Positions 33,251 through 41,794 of a stretch of 43,356 nt of DNA are shown piece after piece (positions within the stretch are counted from its first letter, which is position 1; every line of letters begins with the position of its first letter). The notes under the pieces are model-generated. The model saw only the letters and a list, made by a program, of their open reading frames with translations, was not told where the DNA came from and made no database searches. The translations under genes were made by a program, and so were the position numbers. Source of the DNA: Deltaproteobacteria bacterium (GTDB lineage: Bacteria > Desulfobacterota > Desulfobacteria > Desulfobacterales > ETH-SRB1); assembly GCA_030272815.1 (NCBI GenBank), contig JAJSZT010000026.1:1-43356 (forward strand), in the 5' to 3' direction.

Positions 33251-34900
33251 ATGCTGAATAAAAAAACCATATTATTTAGTTTACTCATCTGCTGCTATGC
33301 TCTTACAGTCTTGTGGCCCAGCACGTCATTTGCAATCACGGCAAAGGATAAATATTTTAAAGCCGAAACAAGTTATAAAAAACTTCGTAATAACCCACAA
33401 AAATATAAATACAGACATAACTGGCTGAGTTGCATTAAAAAGTTTCAGGCGGTTTACAAACATGATCCAAAAGGTCCCTGGGCAGCGGCCGGTCTGTATA
33501 TGTCAGGAGAGCTTTACAGCAAACTATACAAACTTTCATTAAGAGAGTCAGATAGAAAAGAAGCCATTGATATCTTTGAGCGCATAGTAAAGCAGTTCCC
33601 AAAAAGCAAATACAAGGGTAACGCTATAAAAAAGATTCGTGTTTTTTCAAAAAAAGAAAAAAAGAAAAGCTCAAAAAAAATAAAAGTATCTACTAAAAAG
33701 AAATCACTTTCTGAGAAAAAAAAGCTTAAAAAAGATATTAAGCCATCCAAAACAAATAAAGTTGTTACTATAACCGGCCTCAGATACTGGTCCAATCCAA
33801 GCTACACTCGAATTGTTATCGATGCGGATAACGATACAACATATAATCACAGACTGCTGAGAAAAGACCCATCAATTCAAAAACCTAAAAGACTTTATGT
33901 TGATTTGGACAATAGCAGGCTTGAAGATGGTATAATAAAAAAGATTCCCATACATGATGATTTGCTTAGTGATGTAAGAGCCGGTCAGTTTACCGCAGAT
34001 ATGGTTCGAGTTGTAGTTGATATAAAGTCATTTAAAACCTATAAAATCTTTTCGCTTAAAAATCCATTCAGAATTGTTATTGATGTCTGGGGAACGGAAG
34101 CAAAGAGAAAAACATCAGAGTTAAAGACCGCTGAGAAGGACAAAAAGTTTACAACAAGCGCTTTGGCAAAACAGCTATCCCTTGGAGTAAACCGTATAGT
34201 TATAGATCCAGGTCATGGAGGGCGTGATAGAGGGGCATCAGGGTATCTTAAGGGCGTTTATGAAAAAGATGTTGTTCTTAAGATAGCAAAGGAGCTTGCA
34301 AAAAAGATCCGCAAAGAGCTGCAATGTGAAGTATTTCTTACCAGAACTCGTGACCGTTATTTAACTTTGGAAGAAAGGACAGCCATTGCAAACACAAAAA
34401 ATGCAGACCTTTTTATATCAATACACACAAATGCCGCAAGAAGCAGGAGGGCATTTGGAATTGAGACATATTTTCTTAACCTTGCCACAGATGATGAATC
34501 CATTTTAGTAGCTGCACGTGAAAATGCCACATCTACAAAAAATATAAGCGATCTTCAGACAATCTTAAGTGATCTAATGCAGAATGCAAAAATAAATGAG
34601 TCCAGCCGTCTTGCCGGCCATGTCCAGACAGCTTTGTGCAACTGTCTAAAAAAGAATAAATATAGCAGAATAAATAATAAAGGAGTTAAGCAGGCGCCGT
34701 TTTATGTTCTTCTCGGAGCTCAAATGCCCGCTATCCTGATAGAAACCTCATTTATAAGTAATCCAAAAGAATGTAAAAGATTAATAAATTCAAAATATCA
34801 GGAACGATTGTGTGAGGCCATAGTTGATGGTATTAAAAAATATATTAAGGAAACAAATCCAACTGCATTTTTAAATAATCTTCAACAAAAAGGGGGATAG
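33251..34900 (+). CDS. amiC: N-acetylmuramoyl-L-alanine amidase (AMIN + Amidase_3)
   Basis: Cleaves the amide between N-acetylmuramic acid and the stem peptide in the periplasm, typically at division. It is 549 residues. A signal peptide runs to about residue 28 (ends STSFA). A TPR-like region follows (30-130), then a Lys/Ser-rich linker (135-175), an AMIN domain that binds septal peptidoglycan (about 180-285), and a zinc Amidase_3 domain (about 315-535) with IDPGHGGRDRGASG, SIHTNAA and the catalytic-Glu segment LIETSFISN. The extra TPR segment and basic linker are additions relative to E. coli AmiC. An inverted-repeat element begins right after its stop. The ribosome site is weak. Confidence 0.9.
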   Translation: MLNKKTILFSLLICCYALTVLWPSTSFAITAKDKYFKAETSYKKLRNNPQKYKYRHNWLSCIKKFQAVYKHDPKGPWAAAGLYMSGELYSKLYKLSLRESDRKEAIDIFERIVKQFPKSKYKGNAIKKIRVFSKKEKKKSSKKIKVSTKKKSLSEKKKLKKDIKPSKTNKVVTITGLRYWSNPSYTRIVIDADNDTTYNHRLLRKDPSIQKPKRLYVDLDNSRLEDGIIKKIPIHDDLLSDVRAGQFTADMVRVVVDIKSFKTYKIFSLKNPFRIVIDVWGTEAKRKTSELKTAEKDKKFTTSALAKQLSLGVNRIVIDPGHGGRDRGASGYLKGVYEKDVVLKIAKELAKKIRKELQCEVFLTRTRDRYLTLEERTAIANTKNADLFISIHTNAARSRRAFGIETYFLNLATDDESILVAARENATSTKNISDLQTILSDLMQNAKINESSRLAGHVQTALCNCLKKNKYSRINNKGVKQAPFYVLLGAQMPAILIETSFISNPKECKRLINSKYQERLCEAIVDGIKKYIKETNPTAFLNNLQQKGG

Positions 34901-35142
34901 CTCACCACGGAACGACACGGAGTTTCACTGAAAATTATAAACAATGACTAAGTTGCTATATGAAGATTTGAGCTATAAAATCATAGGCGCAGCACTGGAA
35001 GTATATAAAGACCGTAGAAAACATGGCCATAAAAAAGATAACAAATCAGAACGAAGCTCAATTGATCAATTATTTCAAAACAACTCGCTTGAGAATAGGT
35101 CTATTGATAATTCAGTGTAATTCCGTGAAAATCCGTGGTGAA
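34901..35142 (+). mobile_element. GxxExxY-type element with degraded gene
   Basis: Ends CTCACCACGGAACGACACGG and AATCCGTGGTGAA, with inner arms TTTCACTGAAAATT / AATTCAGTGTAATT, enclose a 58-codon remnant gene. Shorter or broken relatives lie at 14391-14501 and 39134-39247. The left end abuts the amidase stop codon. Confidence 0.75.
34944..35120 (+). pseudogene. Remnant of a GxxExxY protein gene
   Basis: Fifty-eight codons. The start LLYEDLSYKIIGAALEVYKD corresponds to the N-terminus of GxxExxY proteins, including the G-x-x-x-E-V-Y/H motif itself (GAALEVY). The end LENRSIDNSV resembles their C-terminus. The ~60-70 residues between are replaced by a Lys-rich junction, so an internal deletion is likely. 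It is carried inside the inverted-repeat element. Confidence 0.6.
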
Positions 35143-35156
35143 CTATTATGGATGGC

Positions 35157-36305
35157 TTAAATTTTTTCGAGAAACTCCAGATCCTTTACCTGTGTATTCT
35201 TGGTCCCAATGACAAGCACTTCAATCTTGTTATCCTTTGTCTTTCTGTAATAAAGGCGCCCTTTGTAAGCAAATATTACTTCTAATACTGTTTCATGCCC
35301 CTTTTTTCCAAACACCTTTCTTTTAATCGAAACAAGTTTTGGATCTTCGTTAAGCTGGTGGATAATTTCTTCTACTTTTATCTTCATATCATCTGTAAGA
35401 TCAATAAAACCGTTTATTGCTCTTTCATTAATTGAAAGATTTTTATAAATCGTATTAAATCGTTTCTTGATACTCGGATAATTTTTTGTTTTTTGCCTGG
35501 ATTCTTTTTGTAAGCTCTTTGTATACCGATTAATTTTTTCTTTCAATGAATCAATTTCTTCCTGCTGTTTAATCTGGAGAGCAAGATTTGTCTCAGTTTC
35601 TTTTTCAAGAAAAACAATTTCTTTTATCATCTCATCTTCATTTCTGCTGGCCTTTTCCTTTTCATCTTCCATCTGATTTTTTATTTTTTTAGCTTCAGAA
35701 GTAAGCTTTTTTCTATCTTGACCAAGAGTCATTAACTTTTCTGTGTATATCTTTTTCAGCCCCAGGAGCCGGTCAATTTCTTTTTCTTTTTTAATATCAT
35801 CTTGTTTTGCCTTTATTAAGCCTGACCTGTAATGATAATAAAGTATAATTAAAGATACAAAAATATAAAAAATCAGTATTGTATTTGAAATAAGTGTGTT
35901 GTGCCCAACTTTCAGGTCAACATTCAGGATGAGCTCCTCATTCATGAGGTTATAGTTTTCATTGGCTATCTGGATTGGATCAGGCTGGAGTAAAGAGGTT
36001 GCATCATTTTCAAAAAAAGCAGGGTATAAAATCGTGCCTCTTTTTGTGGTAACTGTTACTTTTACATCTACACCCCACAATATTAAAGACTTGCTTTGCA
36101 AATAGAGATTAATATTTTTATTTATGGAATCTCTTATACTGATACTGCCTTCTAATAAAGCATCCGTATCACCAGTATAAATATTTTCAATCTCGCTTGT
36201 ATATCTGTTTTTCAGACGAGTTTCCAAGGATTGTACAGAAAATATATAAACCACAGGAGGCAATAATATGCATAATATAACTATTTTAAAAGAAAGATAT
36301 TTCAT
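35157..36305 (-). CDS. Coiled-coil membrane protein of unknown function
   Basis: A 382-residue protein. It has an N-terminal membrane segment (about 7-25, IVILCILLPPVVYIFSV), an extracytoplasmic domain (~26-135, including VDVKVTVTTKRGTILYP), a second membrane segment (~138-160), and a long charged coiled coil (~165-285). The C-terminal domain (~290-382) ends with LEVIFAYKGRLYYRKTKDNK and resembles RelE/ParE-like small folds only loosely. The topology recalls a sensor or scaffold without a kinase domain. Family not recognised. It lies upstream of, and on the same strand as, no clear partner; the TPR lipoprotein gene is 280 bp upstream on the same strand. Confidence 0.7.
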   Translation of the reverse strand: MKYLSFKIVILCILLPPVVYIFSVQSLETRLKNRYTSEIENIYTGDTDALLEGSISIRDSINKNINLYLQSKSLILWGVDVKVTVTTKRGTILYPAFFENDATSLLQPDPIQIANENYNLMNEELILNVDLKVGHNTLISNTILIFYIFVSLIILYYHYRSGLIKAKQDDIKKEKEIDRLLGLKKIYTEKLMTLGQDRKKLTSEAKKIKNQMEDEKEKASRNEDEMIKEIVFLEKETETNLALQIKQQEEIDSLKEKINRYTKSLQKESRQKTKNYPSIKKRFNTIYKNLSINERAINGFIDLTDDMKIKVEEIIHQLNEDPKLVSIKRKVFGKKGHETVLEVIFAYKGRLYYRKTKDNKIEVLVIGTKNTQVKDLEFLEKI

Positions 36306-36354
36306 AAGAAAGGTTCATGGGTTGCATTTATGCCCTACGGAGTTGTTTTGAAAG

Positions 36355-36532
36355 ATGAACGTCCAAAACATCGAACATTGAACGTCGAACGTCGAATAAT
36401 GATGTCGCTTTGCTTTTCAAATTATTTTAAAATCGAATAAAAAAACCAATGCCGAACCTTGAATGACTATTTCTGTTTCTTCATCTTTTCCCATTCAACA
36501 TTCGATGTTGGACGTTCGATGTTCGATGTTCA
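36355..36532. mobile_element. Heptad-ended inverted-repeat element, copy 1
   Basis: The left arm (ATGAACGTCC...GAACGTCGAACGTCGAAT, 36355-36397) and right arm (ATTCAACATTCGATG...GATGTTCAT, 36493-36532) are inverted repeats of 7-nt GAACGTC/TCGATGT units. The core (about 36397-36500) recurs inverted at 40617-40720. CCTTCCA-type heptads follow at 36541-36580. Confidence 0.75.
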
Positions 36533-36584
36533 TTTTTTTAAGTCCTTCCTTCTACCTTCCACCTTCAGCCTTCCACCTTTTAAC

Positions 36585-38864
36585 TTACAGTTCAGCCAGT
36601 ATCTTCCTCGCCTCCTCAGAACCATCAAAGCTGTCATTAAGGCTGAGAGCTTTCTCAAGTTCAACCCTGGCAAGTTCTTTATTCCCTTTTTTATAATAGG
36701 CCATGCCAAGATGATAGTGCACGGTCGTATTGTCAGGTATCTTTTCAAGGCTGTCTGTAAATTCCTGTATGGCAATATCGTATAAGCCTTTTTTATAATA
36801 AATTAATCCAAGAGTATCCATTACACCTGGGTTGTCCGGAAGTTTTTCCTTTGCTTTCTGTGCAAGACCCAAAGCCTCATCAAGATTATCACCTTTTACG
36901 GCAAGCAGATAAGCAAGGTTGTTTGCAGCAGGAGTGAAGTCAGGGTTAGTTTCTAATGCTGCTCTGTAATGTTTTTCAGACAGATCAAATTTTTTCTGCA
37001 TATCGTACACTGTTCCAAGAAGCATATGGGATTGAGCATGTTTGGGATTTTTCTCAAGTACTGCTTCAAATTGCGCAATAGCCATATCTTCTTTTTTATC
37101 CATAAGATATATTCTGGCCAGTGAAGAATATGGCTGAAAAAAATTTGGATTTTCTTCCAAAGCCTTTTTGTAAGAGTCTTCTGCTTCCTGTTTTTTATTC
37201 TGTGCAAGATAGAGCCCGCCTTTGATATTATAAACGACAGCTAAAAGAGCAGGGTGATCTTTTACTATTTCTATCTGTTTTCCACATTTATTAATTGCAA
37301 TATCAAACTCTTTTTTAGCAGCATGAACAAGGATAATATTAGTAAACACATCCACGAGTTTATTGTTTATAGTCATGGCGTTATCAAAGTTCGCAAGAGC
37401 AAGATCATATTTTCCCAGCAAACGCTGTAATAAACCAAGCCTGAAAAAGCCTGCGGGATTTTCAGGCGCTATTTTTGTTAATGATTCAAATGATTCCTGA
37501 GCTTTTTTTATCTTGCCCTGAGACATAAAGATATTCCCCAGAATCATCTTTGCCTGGTAATAATTGGGAAGAATCAGAAGAATATCTTCGCATTCTTTTT
37601 TTGCCAGTTCAAAGTCGCGTTCTCTAAAGTAAATCTGAGAAAGCAGCAGTTTTGCCTTTATATAATTCGGCTTTAATTCAACAGCCTTGCCAAGAGAGGT
37701 CTTTGCAATTCTTTTTTCACCTTTACCCAAATGAGCAAGGCCCTTGAAATAATGGGCGCGCTCCGATTTTGGTTCTTCCTTTATTAACTGGTCAAGAAGT
37801 TCTATGGCCTTTGTAAATTCGCGCTTTAAAATAAGAACTTCTCCTTTAAGCATCAGGGTAGGAAAATGCTTTGGTCTTCCTTTAAAAATTTTTTCTATAA
37901 ATTTTTCAGCTTCATCTATTTTTCTATTCTTAAAGTGAAATCTGGCAATTTTGTTCATTATCCTGATATCGTCGGGATTAAGTTCCAATGCCTTTTCATA
38001 CATATTCAGGACATTATCATCTTTGCCTGTGACATCGTAAAACCCGGCTGCTACCAGATATGGTTTAACGTTGTCTGGACTGGTTTCAATTGCCTTCAGA
38101 TATGCAGCTTCTGCCTTATCGCTGTTTCTTAGCCTGAAGTAAAAATTCCCAAGAACTATATACAGGTCTGCATTTTCAGGATTTAGCTCTATAGTTTTCT
38201 TTAGTTCAGCTTCAGCCTGGTTAAAGTCTTTTTTGCTTATATAAAAACTGATTAGAGAAAGTCGGGGTTGTATTGCCTTTGGATCAATAACAACAGCCTG
38301 TTTCAATTTAGCTTCAGCTTCTGAAAGTTTCCCCTGGCGTGCAAGAATACGAGCGAGGGCAAGATAGGCACGTGGCTTATTCCTATCAATTTCAATAATC
38401 TTTTCATATACAGATGCAGCATCATACAGATTTTTTTCCTGCTCCTGCAAACCGGCGAGCAGAAACAGGGCATCAATATTTTCCGGTTCTTTACTTAAAA
38501 CTGCATCTACTTTTTCTCTTGCCTCCTCGAATTTCCTGCCAAGCATATAGAATGTGGCAAGTTTAAGCTGAGCATCAATATTATCCGGATCAAGCTTTGC
38601 AACCATTGAGTATGACCTGAAGGCTCCTTGAGCTTTCCCGAGTTTAAGATATGTCTCACCAAGATTAGCATATGCCTCAAGATATTCAGGATCAATTTGT
38701 AGGGCGCTTTTGAATTCAAGTTCTGCACTTTTGGGCTCACCTTTTTCAAGGTATGTCTTGCCTTTTTCAAGGTGAGCTGCTTTTTTTTCTTCGTCAGACG
38801 CGCATCCATAAATACAAATGAAAGCAATCAAACAAAATAGAGATACTATTTTCAACCGATCCAT
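36585..38864 (-). CDS. Large TPR-repeat lipoprotein
   Basis: A 759-residue lipoprotein. The signal MDRLKIVSLFCLIAFICIYGC has a lipobox with Cys at about residue 21. About twenty tetratricopeptide repeats then fill the protein (e.g. AELEFKSALQIDPEYLEAYA, KAEAAYLKAIETSPDNVKPY, AIAQFEAVLEKNPKHAQSHM). It resembles the PrsT-like TPR lipoproteins linked to exopolysaccharide and PEP-CTERM systems, but no such locus is visible here, so only a protein-protein scaffold role is claimed. GGAGGG lies 7 nt before ATG 38864. There is no catalytic domain. Confidence 0.85.
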   Translation of the reverse strand: MDRLKIVSLFCLIAFICIYGCASDEEKKAAHLEKGKTYLEKGEPKSAELEFKSALQIDPEYLEAYANLGETYLKLGKAQGAFRSYSMVAKLDPDNIDAQLKLATFYMLGRKFEEAREKVDAVLSKEPENIDALFLLAGLQEQEKNLYDAASVYEKIIEIDRNKPRAYLALARILARQGKLSEAEAKLKQAVVIDPKAIQPRLSLISFYISKKDFNQAEAELKKTIELNPENADLYIVLGNFYFRLRNSDKAEAAYLKAIETSPDNVKPYLVAAGFYDVTGKDDNVLNMYEKALELNPDDIRIMNKIARFHFKNRKIDEAEKFIEKIFKGRPKHFPTLMLKGEVLILKREFTKAIELLDQLIKEEPKSERAHYFKGLAHLGKGEKRIAKTSLGKAVELKPNYIKAKLLLSQIYFRERDFELAKKECEDILLILPNYYQAKMILGNIFMSQGKIKKAQESFESLTKIAPENPAGFFRLGLLQRLLGKYDLALANFDNAMTINNKLVDVFTNIILVHAAKKEFDIAINKCGKQIEIVKDHPALLAVVYNIKGGLYLAQNKKQEAEDSYKKALEENPNFFQPYSSLARIYLMDKKEDMAIAQFEAVLEKNPKHAQSHMLLGTVYDMQKKFDLSEKHYRAALETNPDFTPAANNLAYLLAVKGDNLDEALGLAQKAKEKLPDNPGVMDTLGLIYYKKGLYDIAIQEFTDSLEKIPDNTTVHYHLGMAYYKKGNKELARVELEKALSLNDSFDGSEEARKILAEL

Positions 38865-39133
38865 TGTTTTTACCCTCCGGAAAAATTAAGGAGTTAAGGT
38901 ATAATATTACGAAATATTTTAGTTATCAGAAATTGTAATAGCTATCAAGAACATTCTATATGTCATTGCAGTCCCGGACGGTAGACACTATTTTAACCTA
39001 AATTGAACCACAGTGTAACCATTGTTTGAGACCCCAAAGTTAGTTATACTGTTGGTACCCTCTAAAAAATTTGAATTCGATCACACCTGAAGCTCACGCA
39101 CGACTGGTTTGTTTCATAAAGCTAAAGTGTTAC
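38865..39133. other. Gap upstream of TPR lipoprotein gene
   Basis: No gene. The segment near 39085-39130 (ACCTGAAGCTCACGCAC...) resembles 29360-29400, so a further dispersed repeat may be present. AT-rich sequence next to 38865 should hold the TPR gene's promoter. Confidence 0.4.
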
Positions 39134-39247
39134 GAGAAGAGTATTTTGATAATTAAGGACGGGGGACACCCCCGTACCCTCGTTTTAATATAAAATTTTA
39201 TTTAATTTTCAACATACAAGTGTAATTCCGTGAAAATCCGTGGTGAA
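39134..39247 (+). mobile_element. GxxExxY-type element remnant with 66-bp insertion
   Basis: GAGAAGAGTATTTTGATAATT and the end TAATTCCGTGAAAATCCG plus TGGTGAA match the inner part and right end of the element at 14391-14501 (minus strand). About 66 bp lie between them where the other copy has 2. The insert contains a perfect hairpin ACGGGGG-ACA-CCCCCGT at 39159-39175. The left end is missing. Confidence 0.6.
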
Positions 39248-39305
39248 CTATTACCATAATTCCTGTTAATCCTGTTAATTTTGGTTTCACTGCTTTGATA
39301 GATGT

Positions 39306-40439
39306 TCAGGCCAGGGAGAAGTCAGCCAGCCAGTTGTGCGCTGACCGTATTTCTGTTCCGTCCGGGTACGTTTTCTCACGGTCAAGTTTTTTGACAATTT
39401 GTACTTTTTTTGCCCTTGGAAAGTACTTGCCAAAAATAGAAAAGTTCCTGCTCGGAGCGCTGTCTGCCCATTTCACCTCTGTCATCAAAAAGGGCGCTTC
39501 ATTCCTGGTGACAAAAAAATCAATTTCTTTGCTGTTTTTTGTTTTGAGATAATAGAGCTGCGCCTGCTCCCCATAACAATCTTCGATGTAATGGATTTCT
39601 TTCAATAAAGCGCAGGCAGTCAAGTTTTCCAATTTTATACCTGAATCTCCGATAACCTGTCCTGTATCATAAAAATAATACTTAGGTGCTTTAAGAATGG
39701 AGCGGGCGATATTTCTGTGAAATGGTCCGATCCTGAAGATGATGTACATATTTTCAAGTATTGTCAGCCATCTCTTCACTGTCTTGTCGGAACACTGGAG
39801 ATCCCGCGCCAGGGAGTTGTATGAGACAGGGCCGCCAACTCTTTTGCGTAATAATTGTATAAGAGTTTCAATAGATGTAATTTGCTGAACATTTTCAAGA
39901 TCAACAAGATCCTGTTTCAGGATGATGTCCAGATGTGACCGTTTCCACCTGTTATAAAATCTTGTGCTTCCTTCCAGATAAGGTTCGGGGAAACCTCCGG
40001 TATCAAGCAACCGGTCCAGGACAGCCTGAATATTATCAGGGCCGTTTATTTTTTTGATTTCTTTCAGATCAAAAGGATGCAGCCGGAACTGAAAAAAGCG
40101 TCCGGCAAGAGAATCGCCGACCTTCCTGTATGTATCCAATTTGGCGCTGCCTGTAACAATTATCCGGGGCGGGACACCTTCAGTATCATAAATACCTTTG
40201 AGCCATGATTTCCAGTTTTTAAGTTTGTGAAGTTCGTCGAAGATAATAAGATCCCTGGATCTGTCCCATGATCTTTCGATGAGACCTAACCGGTGTTCCG
40301 GATTATCAAAATTCAGGTAATCAAAATTGCTGCTCAGCATTTTTGACAAGGCTGTTTTGCCGGACTGCCGTGGGCCGGTTAACAGGACAATCTTTTTTTT
40401 TAAATCGTCCAGAATATAATTTGTCAGATATCGTTTCAT
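39306..40439 (-). CDS. AAA_14/DUF4143 ATP-binding protein
   Basis: A 377-residue P-loop ATPase. Walker A is LLTGPRQSGKTALSKML (about residues 19-35), and Walker B is DLIIFDELHKLKNWKSWLKG. IIVTGSAKLDTYRK (sensor-1-like) and LAGRFFQFRLHPFDLKE follow. The C-terminal DUF4143 domain ends with a nuclease-like core (KNSKEIDFFVTRNE and FLMTEVKWA, an E-x-D...ExK-like arrangement). The family is common and horizontally mobile, and its function is uncertain. It stands alone, divergent from the mqs operon. Confidence 0.88.
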   Translation of the reverse strand: MKRYLTNYILDDLKKKIVLLTGPRQSGKTALSKMLSSNFDYLNFDNPEHRLGLIERSWDRSRDLIIFDELHKLKNWKSWLKGIYDTEGVPPRIIVTGSAKLDTYRKVGDSLAGRFFQFRLHPFDLKEIKKINGPDNIQAVLDRLLDTGGFPEPYLEGSTRFYNRWKRSHLDIILKQDLVDLENVQQITSIETLIQLLRKRVGGPVSYNSLARDLQCSDKTVKRWLTILENMYIIFRIGPFHRNIARSILKAPKYYFYDTGQVIGDSGIKLENLTACALLKEIHYIEDCYGEQAQLYYLKTKNSKEIDFFVTRNEAPFLMTEVKWADSAPSRNFSIFGKYFPRAKKVQIVKKLDREKTYPDGTEIRSAHNWLADFSLA

Positions 40440-40589
40440 GTAGACTTTTTAAACCTTCATTCCGAATTAGTCAAGACTTTTTCGTAATTTATAGTGAAAA
40501 AATCATGAAAAGAAAAACTCTGCCCCTTGAAACCCGATCCCCGATCCCATAAGCGCTAAGTTGTTTTTGCCCAGGATGTACTGAAAAAA

Positions 40590-40720
40590 ATGACCGTCCA
40601 ACATTGCAATCGAACGTTGAATGGGAAAAGATGAAGAAACAGAAATAGTCATTCAAGGTTCGGCGTTAGTTTTTTTATTCGATTTTAAAATAATTTGAGG
40701 AGCGGAGCGACATCATTAGC
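40590..40720. mobile_element. Heptad-ended element, copy 2 (inverted)
   Basis: The reverse complement of 40617-40720 matches 36397-36500 with only a few substitutions over ~105 bp (shared block TTGAATGACTATTTCTGTTT). The heptad ends are shorter and more degraded than in copy 1 (CCGTCCAACATTGC, ATCGAACGTTGAAT). Confidence 0.75.
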
Positions 40721-40835
40721 CAGCGAACATCAATATTTAAGAACGAGAACCAAGATAAATAAGCGGTAGCATACGATAGAAAGTGTAGGGGCCTGGCCAC
40801 TACACCATATTTTGTATAAAAAAGTTCTTACCTCC

Positions 40836-40894
40836 AAAGTATCACTATGATACTTTATTTTCTTGACTAAAACCCGGAGTATCATTATAATATT
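40836..40894 (+). promoter_or_regulatory. mqs operon promoter with two operators
   Basis: A sigma-70 promoter, TTGACT (40863-40868), 17 bp, TATAAT (40886-40891). The palindrome AGTATCACTATGATACT (40838-40854; 21 bp with flanking AAA/TTT) lies just upstream. A related AGTATCATTATAATATT (40878-40894) overlaps the -10. The two sites are 40 bp apart centre to centre, on one DNA face, as expected for repression by the antitoxin. Confidence 0.8.
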
Positions 40895-40907
40895 TAAAGG
40901 AGCGCGG

Positions 40908-41225
40908 GTGACAAAAGACAACCCTGAATACGATCTCGGTGAAATTCAATATCTTATTGAAGAGAGACAGCGTGGTATTACTGACACGGTAAGAACAACT
41001 GCTCACAAAATAGGTTTTTCGGAAACAGATATATACAATGAGATCCTGGCCCTCAATAAAAGCAACTTCCTACATTCAGTAGAGGGTGAACGCGACCACA
41101 AATATCAGGATGTATATACAAAGATTATCCGCAATGTTCCTGTATACATAAAATTTAAGAAAATCGGAAAATATGGCGATAGAGTGTTAGTGTTGTCATT
41201 TAAAAAGGATACGAGTATTCAATAA
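40908..41225 (+). CDS. mqsR: MqsR-family toxin (mRNA interferase)
   Basis: A 105-residue protein of the RelE-like MqsR family, which cleaves mRNA when free. Visible blocks are FSETDIYNEILALNKSNF and the C-terminal KYQDVYTKIIRNVPVYIKF with VLVLSFKKDTS. The usual MqsR length is near 100. The start is GTG 40908, because AAAGGAG precedes it by 5 nt; the frame is open upstream to a TTG in the -35 box, which cannot be the start. It is first in an operon with mqsA (18 nt downstream) and a SecB-like chaperone, controlled by the palindromic operators. Confidence 0.85.
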   Translation: MTKDNPEYDLGEIQYLIEERQRGITDTVRTTAHKIGFSETDIYNEILALNKSNFLHSVEGERDHKYQDVYTKIIRNVPVYIKFKKIGKYGDRVLVLSFKKDTSIQ

Positions 41226-41243
41226 TGCAAAAGGAGGCGGCGC

Positions 41244-41771
41244 ATGGAATATGCAGCGGGGGACCTGTGCCCGGTGTGTGAATCTGGTAATTTGGAGGAA
41301 AAAGTAAAGGATTTAGAATTCGAGTACAATGAAAGAAAGTCTGTAGCCAAGGATATAACCTGTTTTGAATGCCCTGTTTGTGGAGAATCGCTTACCAATC
41401 GTAAAGATAGTCGATCCCTGGAAAAATTTTTAACCGATGAAAGACGAATAGCTGATGGCCTTCTTGTGAGCGATGAAATCAAGAAGATTCGAGAAGGCTT
41501 TAATTTAACCCAGGTGCAGTTTGCCAAAGCTCTTAAAGTGGGCAAAAAGAATTTTGCTCGTTATGAAAGCGGCCAGGCCACCCAGGGTGTGGCCATGGAT
41601 AATCTATTAAGGGTGCTTAGAGAGTATCCGTCAGCGATTAAGCTATTTATTAGCAAATGGAAAAATGTTGAAGAAGGAAAAGTGATCCAAATCGAAGCCC
41701 TTTATAGAAAAAAGAAGGCTCGCAAAATCGAAAGAAAGGTTGATTACAATATCAGACAGTGCTCAGTCTGA
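41244..41771 (+). CDS. mqsA: MqsA-like antitoxin with C-terminal extension
   Basis: A 175-residue antitoxin. The N-terminal zinc finger has CPVC at residues 9-12 and CPVC at 43-46. A linker follows, then an Xre-type helix-turn-helix (about 85-130, LTQVQFAKALKVGKKNFARY). After the HTH comes a ~35-residue basic extension (VEEGKVIQIEALYRKKKARK and onward) absent from E. coli MqsA (131 residues). In toxin-antitoxin-chaperone systems such a tail is the chaperone-addiction segment that makes the antitoxin unstable without SecB, which fits the next gene. It presumably represses its own promoter through the AGTATCA palindromes. GGAGG precedes the ATG. Confidence 0.88.
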   Translation: MEYAAGDLCPVCESGNLEEKVKDLEFEYNERKSVAKDITCFECPVCGESLTNRKDSRSLEKFLTDERRIADGLLVSDEIKKIREGFNLTQVQFAKALKVGKKNFARYESGQATQGVAMDNLLRVLREYPSAIKLFISKWKNVEEGKVIQIEALYRKKKARKIERKVDYNIRQCSV

Positions 41772-41794
41772 GCCAGAATGAAAGATTGAATAAT

